The position numbers and the translations under genes were made by a program. The notes beneath the pieces were generated by a model that saw only the letters and a program-made list of their open reading frames with translations, was not told the DNA's origin and ran no database searches. From contig NZ_FVZN01000014.1 in assembly GCF_900168685.1 (NCBI RefSeq), positions 2,046,001 to 2,110,000 on the forward strand: a DNA stretch of 64,000 nt, in the 5' to 3' direction. Shown here piece by piece: positions 27,183 through 36,313 of this stretch. Position 1 is the stretch's first letter. Each line of letters opens with the position of its first letter. The stretch comes from Solibacillus isronensis (GTDB lineage Bacteria > Bacillota > Bacilli > Bacillales_A > Planococcaceae).

Positions 27183-28454
27183 TTAAGCTGAAGTTTTTTT
27201 GTTGTCATCTTTTTTCAATTCAGACCCATCATCCAGAATTAATTTTGGATCTGCTTTGTCGCGAATTGTTTCAGCTGTGATGATACATTTTTTAATATCT
27301 TCACGTGAAGGCAATTCAAACATTACATCAAGCATTGTTGCTTCGATGATTGAACGTAGACCACGGGCACCTGTTTTGCGTTCGATTGCCAATTTAGCAA
27401 TTTCAACAAGCGCTTCATCTTCAAATTCAAGCTCTACATCATCTAGCTCCAACATTTTTTGGTATTGTTTTGCTAAAGCGTTTTTAGGCTCAGTTAAGAT
27501 TTGCACTAATGCATCAACATTCAACTGCTCTAAAGTAGCCAATACCGGTAAACGTCCGATAAATTCCGGAATTAAACCGAATTTCAATAAGTCTTCAGGA
27601 ATTAACTGAGACATAATTGAAGCATCTTCATCGATACCTTTATTCTGAGTTGAAGCAAAGCCAATTACTTTTTCGCCTTGACGACGTTTAATAATTGTTT
27701 CGATACCATCAAATGCGCCACCTACGATAAATAGGATGTTCGATGTATCAATTTGAAGGAACTCCTGGTGTGGATGCTTACGTCCGCCTTGTGGAGGAAC
27801 ACTTGCAACTGTACCTTCTAAAATTTTCAGTAACGCTTGTTGTACACCTTCGCCTGATACATCACGTGTTATTGAAGGATTTTCAGATTTACGTGCAACC
27901 TTGTCAATCTCATCAATATAAATGATACCCTTTTCTGCACGTTCTATATCATAATCTGCAGCCTGGATTAGTTTTAAAAGAATATTTTCAACATCCTCAC
28001 CAACATAACCTGCTTCAGTTAAGCTTGTCGCGTCAGCAATTGCGAATGGTACATTTAAAATACGCGCCAACGTTTGAGCTAGTAAAGTTTTACCGCTACC
28101 AGTTGGTCCTATTAATACGATATTCGATTTTGATAATTCAACATCGTCAATTTTTGAATTCGAATTAATACGTTTATAGTGATTATATACAGCAACTGCT
28201 AATGCTTTCTTTGCACGTTCTTGTCCGATTACATATTCACCTAAAATATTTAAAATCTCTTTAGGTTTTGGAATTTCATTGAACTCGATTTCCTCTTCGA
28301 TCCCTAACTCTTCCACTACGATCTCTGAGCATAGTTCGATACATTCATCACAAATATATACGCCTGGTCCTGCAACCAGTTTACGAACTTGTTCTTGTGG
28401 TTTACCACAAAAAGAGCATTTTAAATTGCCTTTTTCATCATTAAATTTAAACAA
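27183..28454 (-). CDS. clpX: ATP-dependent Clp protease ATP-binding subunit ClpX
   Basis: 423-residue AAA+ unfoldase that feeds ClpP. An N-terminal C4 zinc domain (CSFCGKPQ...CDECIELC, residues 14-40) is followed by Walker [13 protein letters not shown] (about 115), Walker [11 protein letters not shown], a sensor/arginine region ([12 protein letters not shown]) and the GAFDG/IGFAS loops contacting ClpP and substrate. TTG start at 28454 with GGGGTGA upstream. Own promoter at 28481-28509. Confidence 0.97.
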   Translation of the reverse strand: MFKFNDEKGNLKCSFCGKPQEQVRKLVAGPGVYICDECIELCSEIVVEELGIEEEIEFNEIPKPKEILNILGEYVIGQERAKKALAVAVYNHYKRINSNSKIDDVELSKSNIVLIGPTGSGKTLLAQTLARILNVPFAIADATSLTEAGYVGEDVENILLKLIQAADYDIERAEKGIIYIDEIDKVARKSENPSITRDVSGEGVQQALLKILEGTVASVPPQGGRKHPHQEFLQIDTSNILFIVGGAFDGIETIIKRRQGEKVIGFASTQNKGIDEDASIMSQLIPEDLLKFGLIPEFIGRLPVLATLEQLNVDALVQILTEPKNALAKQYQKMLELDDVELEFEDEALVEIAKLAIERKTGARGLRSIIEATMLDVMFELPSREDIKKCIITAETIRDKADPKLILDDGSELKKDDNKKTSA

Positions 28455-28480
28455 TTTGGTTCACCCCTATTCAAGCAACA

Positions 28481-28509
28481 ATCTTACAAGATTCTAGTTG
28501 TTTTATCAA
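28481..28509 (-). promoter_or_regulatory. Sigma-A promoter of clpX
   Basis: Minus strand TTGATA (28509-28504), 17 bases, TAAGAT (28486-28481), 27 bases before the start codon. No CtsR-type direct repeat of GGTCAAA was seen. Confidence 0.65.
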
Positions 28510-28653
28510 ATAAATTGATTGCGCGTTGTTACTAGCTTATTTTATGTCCTATTAAACTTTGCTGGCTGTTCAATAGTTAATGAAATTATATTGTAACTTT
28601 TTATCATTAAATATTCAAATGAACCAACTATGATATGTATGTATTCAAAGGTA

Positions 28654-28684
28654 GAAAACAAGGCACGGGGATACCGTACCTTGT
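28654..28684 (-). terminator. Terminator after tig
   Basis: Minus strand ACAAGGTACGG / CCGTGCCTTGT (one mismatch) with a 5-base loop, followed by TTTCTACC. It is about 155 bases beyond the tig stop. Confidence 0.7.
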
Positions 28685-28763
28685 CAAAATCTCATTTTAT
28701 TCAATCCGTACTAGTTTTATCTTTATGTTAGACGGTAGCCCAGGAATAAAACCGGTACTGTCG

Positions 28764-28801
28764 GTACTGATTCATGCTTCACCATGGTCATGAATCAGTA
28801 C
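28764..28801. repeat. Perfect 13-bp inverted repeat downstream of tig
   Basis: GTACTGATTCATG (28764-28776) and CATGAATCAGTAC (28789-28801) around a 12-base loop that itself contains CCATGG. No T-run follows on either strand, so this is not a standard terminator. It lies in the tig 3' untranslated region, before the true terminator. Confidence 0.75.
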
Positions 28802-28838
28802 AGGATCGAATTTGAATTCGATTATTCAAAACAAATAA

Positions 28839-30128
28839 TTAGTTTGAAATTTTAGCGTTTTCAACTAGGAATTCAACTGTTTTTTGAGTGCGGATATCGT
28901 TCTCAAGAACTTGAGTTCCACCTAAAGCAGTTAAAATTTGGTCGTTTGACATACCGAATTGAGCAGCCATTTTTTCAACTTCTGTATTGATATCTTCTTC
29001 AGATACTTCAATATTTTCAGCTTGACCAATTGCTTCTAAAACTAAAGATACACGTACACGGTTTACAGCTTCTTCAGCCATTTGAGTGCGTAATGCTTCT
29101 TCGTTTTGACCTGAGAATTGGTAGTATAGGTCTAAGTTCATGCCTTGCATTTGTAAACGTTGGCCGAATTCTTGAACCATACGGTCAACTTCAGTGTTGA
29201 TCATACCTTGTGGAATTTCAACTTCTGCATTAGCAGCTGCTTTTTCAACTAACTCGTCGCGTAAAGAAGCTTCTACGTCTGCTTCTTTGTTAGCTAAAGT
29301 TGTTTCTTTTAATTTAGTGCGTAATGCTTCTACAGTTTCAACTTCTGGGTCGATTTCTTTAGCGAACTCATCAGTTAAGTCTGGTAATACTTTTGTTTTA
29401 ACTTCTTTAACTGTAACAACGAATTTCGCTTCTTTACCAGCTAATTCAGCAGCATGGTATTCTTCTGGGAAAGTAACTAATACATCTTTCGTTTCACCAG
29501 TTTTAGCACCTACTAATTGCTCTTCGAAACCTGGAATGAATGAACCAGAACCGATTTCTAATGCGTAGTCTTCACCTTTACCGCCTTCGAATGCTTCTTC
29601 ACCAACAAAACCTTCGAAATCGATTACAGCTGTATCGCCTTCAACGATTGCTTCATCTTCTTTAATTTCTAATTCAGCTTTTTTAGCTAATTGAGCGTCG
29701 ATTAAAGATTGAACTTCTTCGTCTGTTACTTCAGCAGATTCTTTTGTTACTTCTAAACCTTTGTATTCACCTAATTTAGGTTCTGGTTTCACAGTTACTG
29801 TTGCAGTGTATGTGAAGTCAGTACCTTTAGCGAAATTCTCAGTACCCGCGATTTCTGGGTAGTCAACTGGCTCAATACCAGCTTCGTCTAAAGCAACTGG
29901 GTATGAAGAATTGATAACGATTTCTAAAGCATCTTGGTAAAGAGCTTCTACACCGTACATTTTTTCAAATACGTTACGAGGCATTTTTCCTTTACGGAAA
30001 CCTGGTACATTAATTTGTTTTACTACTTTTTTGAAAGCTTGGTCTAAAGCTTTATCAACTTCTGCAGCTTCTACAGTAACCGTTAATAAACCTTCGTTAC
30101 CTTCTTGTTTTTCCCATTTTACTGACAT
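28839..30128 (-). CDS. tig: Trigger factor
   Basis: Ribosome-bound chaperone and prolyl isomerase. From ATG 30128 (GGAGG eight bases upstream) the product has 429 residues, the family norm; the frame opens 24 bases earlier without a ribosome site. The ribosome-docking signature GFRKGKMPR lies at about residues 43-51, followed by an FKBP-type PPIase domain ([34 protein letters not shown]) and a long helical C-terminal domain. Codon use looks strongly biased, as expected for an abundant protein. Order ysoA-tig-clpX matches B. subtilis. Confidence 0.97.
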   Translation of the reverse strand: MSVKWEKQEGNEGLLTVTVEAAEVDKALDQAFKKVVKQINVPGFRKGKMPRNVFEKMYGVEALYQDALEIVINSSYPVALDEAGIEPVDYPEIAGTENFAKGTDFTYTATVTVKPEPKLGEYKGLEVTKESAEVTDEEVQSLIDAQLAKKAELEIKEDEAIVEGDTAVIDFEGFVGEEAFEGGKGEDYALEIGSGSFIPGFEEQLVGAKTGETKDVLVTFPEEYHAAELAGKEAKFVVTVKEVKTKVLPDLTDEFAKEIDPEVETVEALRTKLKETTLANKEADVEASLRDELVEKAAANAEVEIPQGMINTEVDRMVQEFGQRLQMQGMNLDLYYQFSGQNEEALRTQMAEEAVNRVRVSLVLEAIGQAENIEVSEEDINTEVEKMAAQFGMSNDQILTALGGTQVLENDIRTQKTVEFLVENAKISN

Positions 30129-30200
30129 ATATATTACCTCCAAAGTTAACATTCGTTTGAATAAACAAACTCGTCATATATATTGTTTGACAACCATTTT

Positions 30201-30228
30201 AGTATAACATAGATGCTCAATGTTTCAA
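30201..30228 (-). promoter_or_regulatory. Candidate sigma-A promoter of tig
   Basis: Minus strand TTGAAA (30228-30223), 16 bases, TATACT (30206-30201), in the gap between ysoA and tig. Confidence 0.6.
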
Positions 30229-30237
30229 CTTTTTTCA

Positions 30238-31227
30238 CTACTCTTGCAAATCCGACATTTTTTCTATGTTTTGTAAAAAAGTTACTATTTCACCGTTCTT
30301 TTCTCCATCTTCACCGAACATTGTTTTCACGTATTCGATATAGCCTGCTGCAACTTCTTCACTGGAATAACCGGACCATTCATACGGATAAAGGACGATT
30401 GCATGCTTATCGATTAAGTGCATCGCAAACTCTAAAGTCGAAGGCTCCTGCGCCAATTGTTCCGCTATTATTTCCGTAATTTCCTTATATTGAGGCAGCT
30501 TCGTCGGCAACGGAAAATTCACCGGGTTTAATTCTATGGACTGGTCAAATTTTGTAACAGTAACCGTCATATTGATTTCCTGTTCAACAAGCAGGATGAG
30601 CAGTAGACTTTTTATAAACGGTTGTATTGCATCGTTTTCAATGATGGCTTTCAATTCAGTTGAATATGGACGGATGTTCTTTTCCGTAAGCTCATGAATG
30701 AGCATCATTTGCTGTTGTGCGGACATATTTAGAAATTCTGTTGCCGTAAATTCCTCAAGTTCGTCGTCTTCAATAATTGGTGCTTGAAAATGGGATTCCT
30801 GATTTTCGGCAATATGGGCATTCAAGTTTTTTAAGCGTTCGAATTTTTCCACTTCATGTTCAGGAATTAACTGCTCGTCAAACAATGATTCAATGATTTT
30901 TTCAACTTGTTTAAATTGGCGTAATTGCATGCAGATCGTTAAGTACAGTTCCATTACTTCAAAGTACATGTTAGGACCTATCGCAAGCAATTCCTCACAT
31001 ACTTGTTTTGCACGCTCGAAATTTTTTTCTTCATATAATGAGTACGCAAATATACTAAGTGACATTTCATCCCCCTCACCTAGCAACAAAGCTTGCTCAA
31101 ATAACTCATTCGCTTCTTTGTATTGATTGTTTTCAGCCAAATATTTCGCTTCATTAAATAGCCTGTCCGTCATGCCTGGAAATAAAATTACTTTTCCATG
31201 ACCTTTATTCTTTTTATTTTCTTTCAT
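30238..31227 (-). CDS. ysoA: YsoA-like TPR-containing protein
   Basis: 329 residues, all helical. The N-terminal ~120 residues show tetratricopeptide-like repeats (AKYLAENNQYKEANELFEQALLLG, AYSLYEEKNFERAKQVCEELLAIG), followed by an acidic linker and a second helical domain. B. subtilis ysoA is a TPR protein directly upstream of tig; position and layout match, so the symbol is given on that basis. Function unknown; TPRs imply protein binding. ATG start at 31227. Divergent from the proC-type gene. Confidence 0.75.
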   Translation of the reverse strand: MKENKKNKGHGKVILFPGMTDRLFNEAKYLAENNQYKEANELFEQALLLGEGDEMSLSIFAYSLYEEKNFERAKQVCEELLAIGPNMYFEVMELYLTICMQLRQFKQVEKIIESLFDEQLIPEHEVEKFERLKNLNAHIAENQESHFQAPIIEDDELEEFTATEFLNMSAQQQMMLIHELTEKNIRPYSTELKAIIENDAIQPFIKSLLLILLVEQEINMTVTVTKFDQSIELNPVNFPLPTKLPQYKEITEIIAEQLAQEPSTLEFAMHLIDKHAIVLYPYEWSGYSSEEVAAGYIEYVKTMFGEDGEKNGEIVTFLQNIEKMSDLQE

Positions 31228-31283
31228 CTAATCACTCCATCGGCGACAAAGTAATGCAGTTGCAGTCTTCGTCCATTGCATTT

Positions 31284-31312
31284 ATTTTAACGTTGTTTAT
31301 TCATTCCAACAA
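31284..31312 (-). promoter_or_regulatory. Candidate sigma-A promoter of ysoA
   Basis: Minus strand TTGTTG (31312-31307), 17 bases, TAAAAT (31289-31284), 57 bases before the start. The rest of the 31228-31571 gap is AT-rich with no supported gene. Confidence 0.45.
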
Positions 31313-31482
31313 TAAGTACTCAAAAATTATAGTTATATACAATTTATTACTCGTATGCGTTATTTAATCAGATGTCATTACTCTTTTTCCTCAATGTTCC
31401 CGTTCTTACTTGGAAATAACCTAATTTATTAATAATAGCAGCAGAATGAAGGTTATTTTGTACATGAAAAAAGTCGTTCTGG

Positions 31483-31510
31483 TTGCATTGACCGACCAGT
31501 GCGGTATACT
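31483..31510 (+). promoter_or_regulatory. Candidate promoter of the proC-type gene
   Basis: TTGCAT (31483-31488), 16 bases, TATACT (31505-31510), about 60 bases before the start codon. Confidence 0.45.
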
Positions 31511-31571
31511 AAGCGCTATGAATATTTACGTAATAGATATAATTAAATTAATTTGAAAGAAGGATTTATAA

Positions 31572-32381
31572 ATGAAATTTGGATTTATCGGCCTTGGAAA
31601 CATGGCTGGCGCGATTATTCACGGCATGATTACTAGCGAGCAATTCAATGCTGCTGATGTATATGGGATGAATCGGAGCCGCGAAAAAACCGATGACCTT
31701 GTACATAAATACGGGATTCAGGCAGCCGATACGATTGAACAGTTAATGGAACAAGTTGACGTTATTGTCATTGCTGTAAAACCTCAAATGTTTGAAGATG
31801 TATTGCCTGTAATCAAACAACACCTTACAAATAAACACATCGTCATTTCAATCGCTGCCGGAAAATCACTTGATTATTTGCACGAAGAACTTGGAAGCGA
31901 CACGTCTATTTTCCGCGTTATGCCGAATATCAACGCAACAATCGGGGCATCGACAAGTTGCTATTCAACTCAGAAAGCTAGTGACTACCAAAAAGCAATC
32001 GTTGAAAAGCTTTTTGCTACCGTCGGAACAATTGTCGAGCTTCCTGAAAACCTATTCTCAATCTTTACAACAATCGGATGTGCTTCTCCTGCCTTCACTT
32101 ACCTTTATATCGACTCATTGGCACGTGCGGCAGTTCGTGAAGGAATGCCAAAAGATATGGCACTTCAAATTGCAGCAAGCTCTGTTTTAGGCAGTGCGCA
32201 AATGGTATTACAGTCCGAATCTCACCCATGGGCATTGATCGATCAAGTATGTTCACCAGGAGGAACGACAATTCAAGGTGTCACTTCCCTTCAAGTCAAT
32301 CACTTCGAAAGTACAATTTACGAAGCCGTTGATGCCGTTACGAACCGTGATACATTTTTGCAAAAACAAACAATTAAATAG
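31572..32381 (+). CDS. proC: Pyrroline-5-carboxylate reductase
   Basis: 269 residues. The last step of proline synthesis: NAD(P)H reduction of pyrroline-5-carboxylate. An N-terminal Rossmann motif FIGLGNMAGAII, then VIAVKPQMFEDVL, FRVMPNINATIGASTS, and the C-terminal signature with VCSPGGTTIQGV. Ribosome site AAGAAGGA before ATG 31572. In B. subtilis several homologues exist (ProG, ProH, ProI, ComER), so the exact role may not be the main proline pathway. Monocistronic, ending at a terminator. Confidence 0.9.
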   Translation: MKFGFIGLGNMAGAIIHGMITSEQFNAADVYGMNRSREKTDDLVHKYGIQAADTIEQLMEQVDVIVIAVKPQMFEDVLPVIKQHLTNKHIVISIAAGKSLDYLHEELGSDTSIFRVMPNINATIGASTSCYSTQKASDYQKAIVEKLFATVGTIVELPENLFSIFTTIGCASPAFTYLYIDSLARAAVREGMPKDMALQIAASSVLGSAQMVLQSESHPWALIDQVCSPGGTTIQGVTSLQVNHFESTIYEAVDAVTNRDTFLQKQTIK

Positions 32382-32389
32382 AAATACCT

Positions 32390-32430
32390 GCCCAGTGGAT
32401 TTGACTTCTCACTGGGCATTTTCTTTTTTA
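32390..32430 (+). terminator. Terminator after proC
   Basis: Perfect 8-bp stem GCCCAGTG / CACTGGGC with a 12-base loop, followed by ATTTTCTTTTTT. Confidence 0.9.
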
Positions 32431-32498
32431 GTCAAAAATAATAATAATTTATGTTTTTAATTTCTATCAATTCTTCAAAAAAAAATATGAGAACATAA

Positions 32499-32527
32499 TT
32501 GCTAACTACCGTACTATTCTATATAAT
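32499..32527 (+). promoter_or_regulatory. Sigma-A promoter of the carboxynorspermidine operon
   Basis: TTGCTA (32499-32504), 17 bases, consensus TATAAT (32522-32527), about 57 bases before the chosen start codon. Confidence 0.65.
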
Positions 32528-32583
32528 CAATCTTGTTTCAAAAATGAAATCAAAAAATTATAGATTTGGAGCGTGACAAGAAA

Positions 32584-33813
32584 TTGGGTAAAGCATTGAT
32601 TATTGGAGCTGGCGGAGTAGCTAGCGTTGTCGTACATAAATGTGTACAAAACTCAGAAGTATTCGAAGAGATTATGATCGCAAGTCGAACAAAATCAAAA
32701 TGTGATGCTTTAAAAGAAAAATTAGATGGTGGAAAAACGATTATTCACACAGCACAAGTGGATGCGGATAACACCGAGGAACTAATTGACCTAATCAATG
32801 GATTTAATCCAGATGTGGTGATCAATGTGGCTTTACCATATCAAGACTTAACTATTATGGATGCATGTTTAGCAACGAAGACTCACTATGTAGATACAGC
32901 GAACTACGAGCCTTTAGATACTGCTAAATTCGAATATAAATGGCAATGGGCGTATAAAGAGCGTTTTGAAGAAGCAGGTATTACTGCGCTTCTAGGTTCA
33001 GGTTTTGACCCAGGTGTAACAGGCGTATTCACAGCGCATGCACAAAAGCATCATTTTGATGAAATTCATTACATCGATATCGTTGATGCAAATGGTGGAG
33101 ACCACGGACTTCCATTCGCAACAAACTTCAATCCTGAAATCAACATTCGCGAAATTACTGCGAACGGACGTTTTTGGAAAGATGGCGAGTGGGTTGAAAC
33201 GGAGCCTTTAGAATATAAAACAGTTTATAACTTACCGGAAATCGGTGAAAAAGATTGCTACCTTCTATACCATGAAGAATTAGAATCTTTAGCGAAAAAC
33301 ATTAAAGGTTTAAAACAAATCCGCTTCTGGATGACGTTTGGTGAAAAATACTTAACACATTTAAACGTTCTTGAAAATGTAGGTATGACTTCAATTGAGC
33401 CAATCGAATTCCAAGGACAAATGATTCAGCCAATCCAGTTTTTAAAAGCTGTTTTACCAGACCCAGCTACATTAGGTCCACTTACAAAAGGTAAAACAAA
33501 CATCGGCTGTATCGTTCGCGGTATTAAAGACGGTAAAGAAAAAACTTACTATGTATACAATGTATGTGATCACCAAGAATGCTACAGAGAAGTTGGCTCA
33601 CAGGCGATTTCTTACACAACTGGTGTACCGGCAATGATCGGCGCTATGCTTGTAATGAACGGCGAATGGCAAAAACCAGGTGTATGGAATGTAGAAGACT
33701 TCAATCCAGACCCATTCATGGATGCATTAAATAAATGGGGATTACCATGGCACGAAACAGAAAACCCTGAATTAATCGACTTGGAATTCACTTCTGCTGG
33801 AGAAAAAGCATAA
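32584..33813 (+). CDS. Carboxynorspermidine/carboxyspermidine dehydrogenase (saccharopine dehydrogenase family)
   Basis: Condenses putrescine or diaminopropane with aspartate semialdehyde, using NADPH, to carboxyspermidine or carboxynorspermidine. The TTG at 32584 is chosen because GGAGCGTGA lies upstream with suitable spacing and the product begins MGKALIIGAGGVASVVVHKC (409 residues), the usual start of this family; a TTG at 32566 would add six residues. Rossmann motif GAGGVASVV, then INVALPYQDLTIMDAC, LLGSGFDPGVTGVF, and a conserved C-terminal half. The stop overlaps the start of nspC by one base, so the two form an operon. Saccharopine reductase is excluded by the partner gene. Confidence 0.9.
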   Translation: MGKALIIGAGGVASVVVHKCVQNSEVFEEIMIASRTKSKCDALKEKLDGGKTIIHTAQVDADNTEELIDLINGFNPDVVINVALPYQDLTIMDACLATKTHYVDTANYEPLDTAKFEYKWQWAYKERFEEAGITALLGSGFDPGVTGVFTAHAQKHHFDEIHYIDIVDANGGDHGLPFATNFNPEINIREITANGRFWKDGEWVETEPLEYKTVYNLPEIGEKDCYLLYHEELESLAKNIKGLKQIRFWMTFGEKYLTHLNVLENVGMTSIEPIEFQGQMIQPIQFLKAVLPDPATLGPLTKGKTNIGCIVRGIKDGKEKTYYVYNVCDHQECYREVGSQAISYTTGVPAMIGAMLVMNGEWQKPGVWNVEDFNPDPFMDALNKWGLPWHETENPELIDLEFTSAGEKA

Positions 33814-35006
33814 TGGCAGATATTAAAAATACGAAAAAACCTGTGATGGCGGCTGCTCTTGCAGAAGAAACAGGCATAGACTGGTCACAGGCACCATCAC
33901 CAGCCTTCGTAGTAGACGAGCGATTACTTGAGCGCAATTTAAAACTGTTAAAATCCGTACAAGATCGTACGAATTGTGATATTTTACTTGCACTTAAAGG
34001 CTTCTCTATGTGGTCAACATTTCCGATGGCACGCAAATATTTAGCGGGGATTACATCTTCCTCACTATTTGAAGCACGTCTTGGTTTTGAAGAATTCGGC
34101 AAGGAAGTACACGCTTACGCTCCTGCATATGCAGAGCATGAAATCGATGAGTATTTAACTTATGTCGACCATATTGTATTTAACTCATTTGATCAGTTAA
34201 ATAAATACAAAGACAAAGTGTTAAATCACGAGAAAAATATTTCAATCGGTTTACGTGTAAATCCTGGTTATTCAGAAGTGGAAACACCTTTGTATGACCC
34301 TTGCTATATTAACTCGCGTTTAGGTATTCCGGTGGAGTCATTCCGTCCGGATGAACTTGACGGTGTTGAAGGCATTCACTTCCATGCAATGTGTGAGCAA
34401 GGTGCTGAAGTTCTGGAGCGTATTTTAGTACACTTTGAAGAGAAATATGGTGAATACTTGCATCAAATGAAGTGGATCAACTTCGGCGGCGGACACCATA
34501 TTACAAAACCGGGTTATAATGTTGAGTTATTAGTCAGCTTAATCAACCGCATTCAAGAAACATATGGCGTAAAAGTTATTTTAGAGCCAGGCGAAGCAAT
34601 TGCACTGAATACAGGGTATTTAGTGGCGACAGTGCTTGATATCGTGCATAACGGTATGGAGCTTGCAATTGTCGACTCTTCAGCTACTTGTCATATGCCA
34701 GATACTCTTGAAATGCCTTATCGCGCGCATATTATCGGTTCGGGTCAGCCAAACGAAAAAGCTTACACATATCGTTTAGGCGGTATGACTTGCTTAGCAG
34801 GTGACATTATCGGAGATTATTCTTTTGATGAGCCGCTTCAAGCAGGCGACAAACTTGTCTTTACGGACATGGCCCATTATACAATGGTAAAAACGCATAT
34901 GTTCAATGGTGTAAATTTACCAAGTATTTGCACTTACAATGAACAAGATGGTGTAAAAGTAATTCGGACTTTCCAATATGAAGACTACCGTAACCGTCTA
35001 TCTTAA
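33813..35006 (+). CDS. nspC: Carboxynorspermidine decarboxylase
   Basis: 397-residue PLP enzyme of the alanine-racemase-fold group that removes CO2 from carboxy(nor)spermidine to yield spermidine or norspermidine. PLP Lys at about residue 62 in LLALKGFSMWS, then SLFEARLGFEEFG, GLRVNPGYS, GIHFHAMCEQG, FGGGHHIT, LEPGEAI and the CxxxD-like region VDSSATCHMPD. With the preceding dehydrogenase it forms the aspartate-semialdehyde route to spermidine, an alternative to SpeD/SpeE. The ATG overlaps the dehydrogenase stop (TAATG). A strong terminator follows. Confidence 0.95.
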   Translation: MADIKNTKKPVMAAALAEETGIDWSQAPSPAFVVDERLLERNLKLLKSVQDRTNCDILLALKGFSMWSTFPMARKYLAGITSSSLFEARLGFEEFGKEVHAYAPAYAEHEIDEYLTYVDHIVFNSFDQLNKYKDKVLNHEKNISIGLRVNPGYSEVETPLYDPCYINSRLGIPVESFRPDELDGVEGIHFHAMCEQGAEVLERILVHFEEKYGEYLHQMKWINFGGGHHITKPGYNVELLVSLINRIQETYGVKVILEPGEAIALNTGYLVATVLDIVHNGMELAIVDSSATCHMPDTLEMPYRAHIIGSGQPNEKAYTYRLGGMTCLAGDIIGDYSFDEPLQAGDKLVFTDMAHYTMVKTHMFNGVNLPSICTYNEQDGVKVIRTFQYEDYRNRLS

Positions 35007-35024
35007 TTAACAATACAGGGTAAC

Positions 35025-35070
35025 AAAAACATCCATTTCTCCGTGAGGAAATGGGTGTTTTTCTGTTTTC
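35025..35070 (+). terminator. Terminator after nspC
   Basis: AACATCCATTTC / GAAATGGGTGTT stem (one G-T pair) followed by TTTCTGTTTT. Confidence 0.88.
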
Positions 35071-35163
35071 AGAAGTTCTGTATTTAAATATACTTTCATT
35101 ATTTTGAATGATTTGTTTCACAAAAAGCTAATTAATATAGATATTAAAGAGTATATGTTAAAC

Positions 35164-35185
35164 TTACTTTTAGTAACTTACTAAA
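35164..35185. promoter_or_regulatory. Overlapping palindromes before the luciferase-like oxidoreductase gene
   Basis: TTACTTTTAGTAACTTACTA contains TTACT-TTT-AGTAA (35164-35176) and TTTAGTAA-C-TTACTAAA (35169-35185), sharing the AGTAA half-site. They end against the ribosome site, downstream of a possible promoter TTGTTT-17-TATAGA (35113-35141). This placement suits a repressor. The half-site resembles HxlR/MarR-type boxes such as that of YodB; the regulator is unknown. Confidence 0.55.
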
Positions 35186-35199
35186 GGAGTCTAATAATA

Positions 35200-36246
35200 A
35201 TGAAGAAATTTGAATTCGGCATTTATTCCCTTGCTGATATTGGCAGCGATCCTTTAACAGGAAAAACCCCCTCTCCTTCACAACGTTTGGAGGAAATTTT
35301 ACAGATGGCGGACTTAACGGAAAATTTAGGACTGGATGTGTTCGGTGTCGGTGAGCATCACCGTCTTGATTATGTCGTTTCTGCCCCGCCTGTTGTCTTG
35401 TCTGCAATCTCTCAGCGGACAAAACATATTAAACTGACGAGCTCAACAACCGTTTTAAGTACGGTGGATCCTGTTCGACTTTATGAAGATTTTGCAACGC
35501 TAGATTTACTTAGCAATGGAAGAGCCGAAATTTTAGCAGGTCGTGGTGCATTCATTGAATCTTTCCCCCTTTTCGGGTATTCAACAAGTGACTATGACGC
35601 ATTATTTGAGGAAAACTTACTTTTACTTCAACAATTAAATTCACAGGAACGCGTAACATGGAGTGGTCAATTCCGCCCAGCTTTAAATAATTCGGAAATC
35701 GCTCCAAGACCATTTAATCAGGAAATTCCTATTTGGGTTGGTGTTGGTGGCACCCCAGAAAGTGCCGTTCGAGCAGGTCGTGTCGGAGTTGGAATGGCAC
35801 TTGCAATATTAGGAGGTCCCCTTGATCGGTTCCAGCCATTAGTGAATCTTTACCGGAAATCCGGACAGCATCATCCTGAAAAATTAAATGTTGGAGTTAC
35901 TGGTCACCTTTTCATTGCAGATACAACGGAACAGGCACAGGAGCAATTTTACCCTTACTATAAAAATTATTGGCAGTATGTTAATCAGCAACGAGGCAGT
36001 TTCAGCTTCCAGTTATCTTTTGAACAATTCATCGAAATTACCGGACCGAACATGGCATTATTTGTTGGAAGCCCTGAAGATGTTGCGGAAAAAATTATTA
36101 AACAATATGAATTCTTCGAGCATAGCCGATTTTTGGCACAGCCGGATATTGGCGGCCAGCCGTTTGAACTCGTAAAAAACAGTATGAACTTATTTGCCAA
36201 CGAAGTCGTTCCAATTGTTAGAAACTACATTGAGATGAAATTATAA
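35200..36246 (+). CDS. Luciferase-like flavin-dependent oxidoreductase
   Basis: 348 residues of the bacterial-luciferase-like monooxygenase family (FMN, TIM barrel). Typical segments: FGIYSLAD, LDVFGVGEHHRLDYVVSAPPV, LTSSTTVLSTVDPVRLYEDFATLDLLSNGRAEILAGRG, PIWVGVGGTPESAVRAG, FVGSPEDVAEKI. Close relatives in Bacillus (YddN/YhbF type) have no fixed substrate. AAAGGAGT precedes ATG 35200. The palindromic site just upstream suggests inducible expression, perhaps by electrophiles, which is inference. Ends at a bidirectional terminator shared with selO. Confidence 0.88.
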   Translation: MKKFEFGIYSLADIGSDPLTGKTPSPSQRLEEILQMADLTENLGLDVFGVGEHHRLDYVVSAPPVVLSAISQRTKHIKLTSSTTVLSTVDPVRLYEDFATLDLLSNGRAEILAGRGAFIESFPLFGYSTSDYDALFEENLLLLQQLNSQERVTWSGQFRPALNNSEIAPRPFNQEIPIWVGVGGTPESAVRAGRVGVGMALAILGGPLDRFQPLVNLYRKSGQHHPEKLNVGVTGHLFIADTTEQAQEQFYPYYKNYWQYVNQQRGSFSFQLSFEQFIEITGPNMALFVGSPEDVAEKIIKQYEFFEHSRFLAQPDIGGQPFELVKNSMNLFANEVVPIVRNYIEMKL

Positions 36247-36261
36247 AAGTTTTCTATTGCA

Positions 36262-36313
36262 AAAGAAAACAAGCACGGCAACAACTTTTACGTTGTACCA
36301 TGCTTGTTTTTTT
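36262..36313. terminator. Bidirectional terminator between the oxidoreductase gene and selO
   Basis: AACAAGCA / TGCTTGTT outer stem (36268-36275 with 36301-36308) and inner CAAC/GTTG pairing, then TTTTTTT on the plus strand; the minus-strand tail is TTTTCTTTTGC. Confidence 0.85.

Noticed and set aside
31464-31556. A 30-residue frame (MKKVVLVALTDQ...) just upstream of the proC-type gene, considered as a leader peptide.
   Set aside because: It spans the best promoter match (31483-31510) and has no properly spaced ribosome site.
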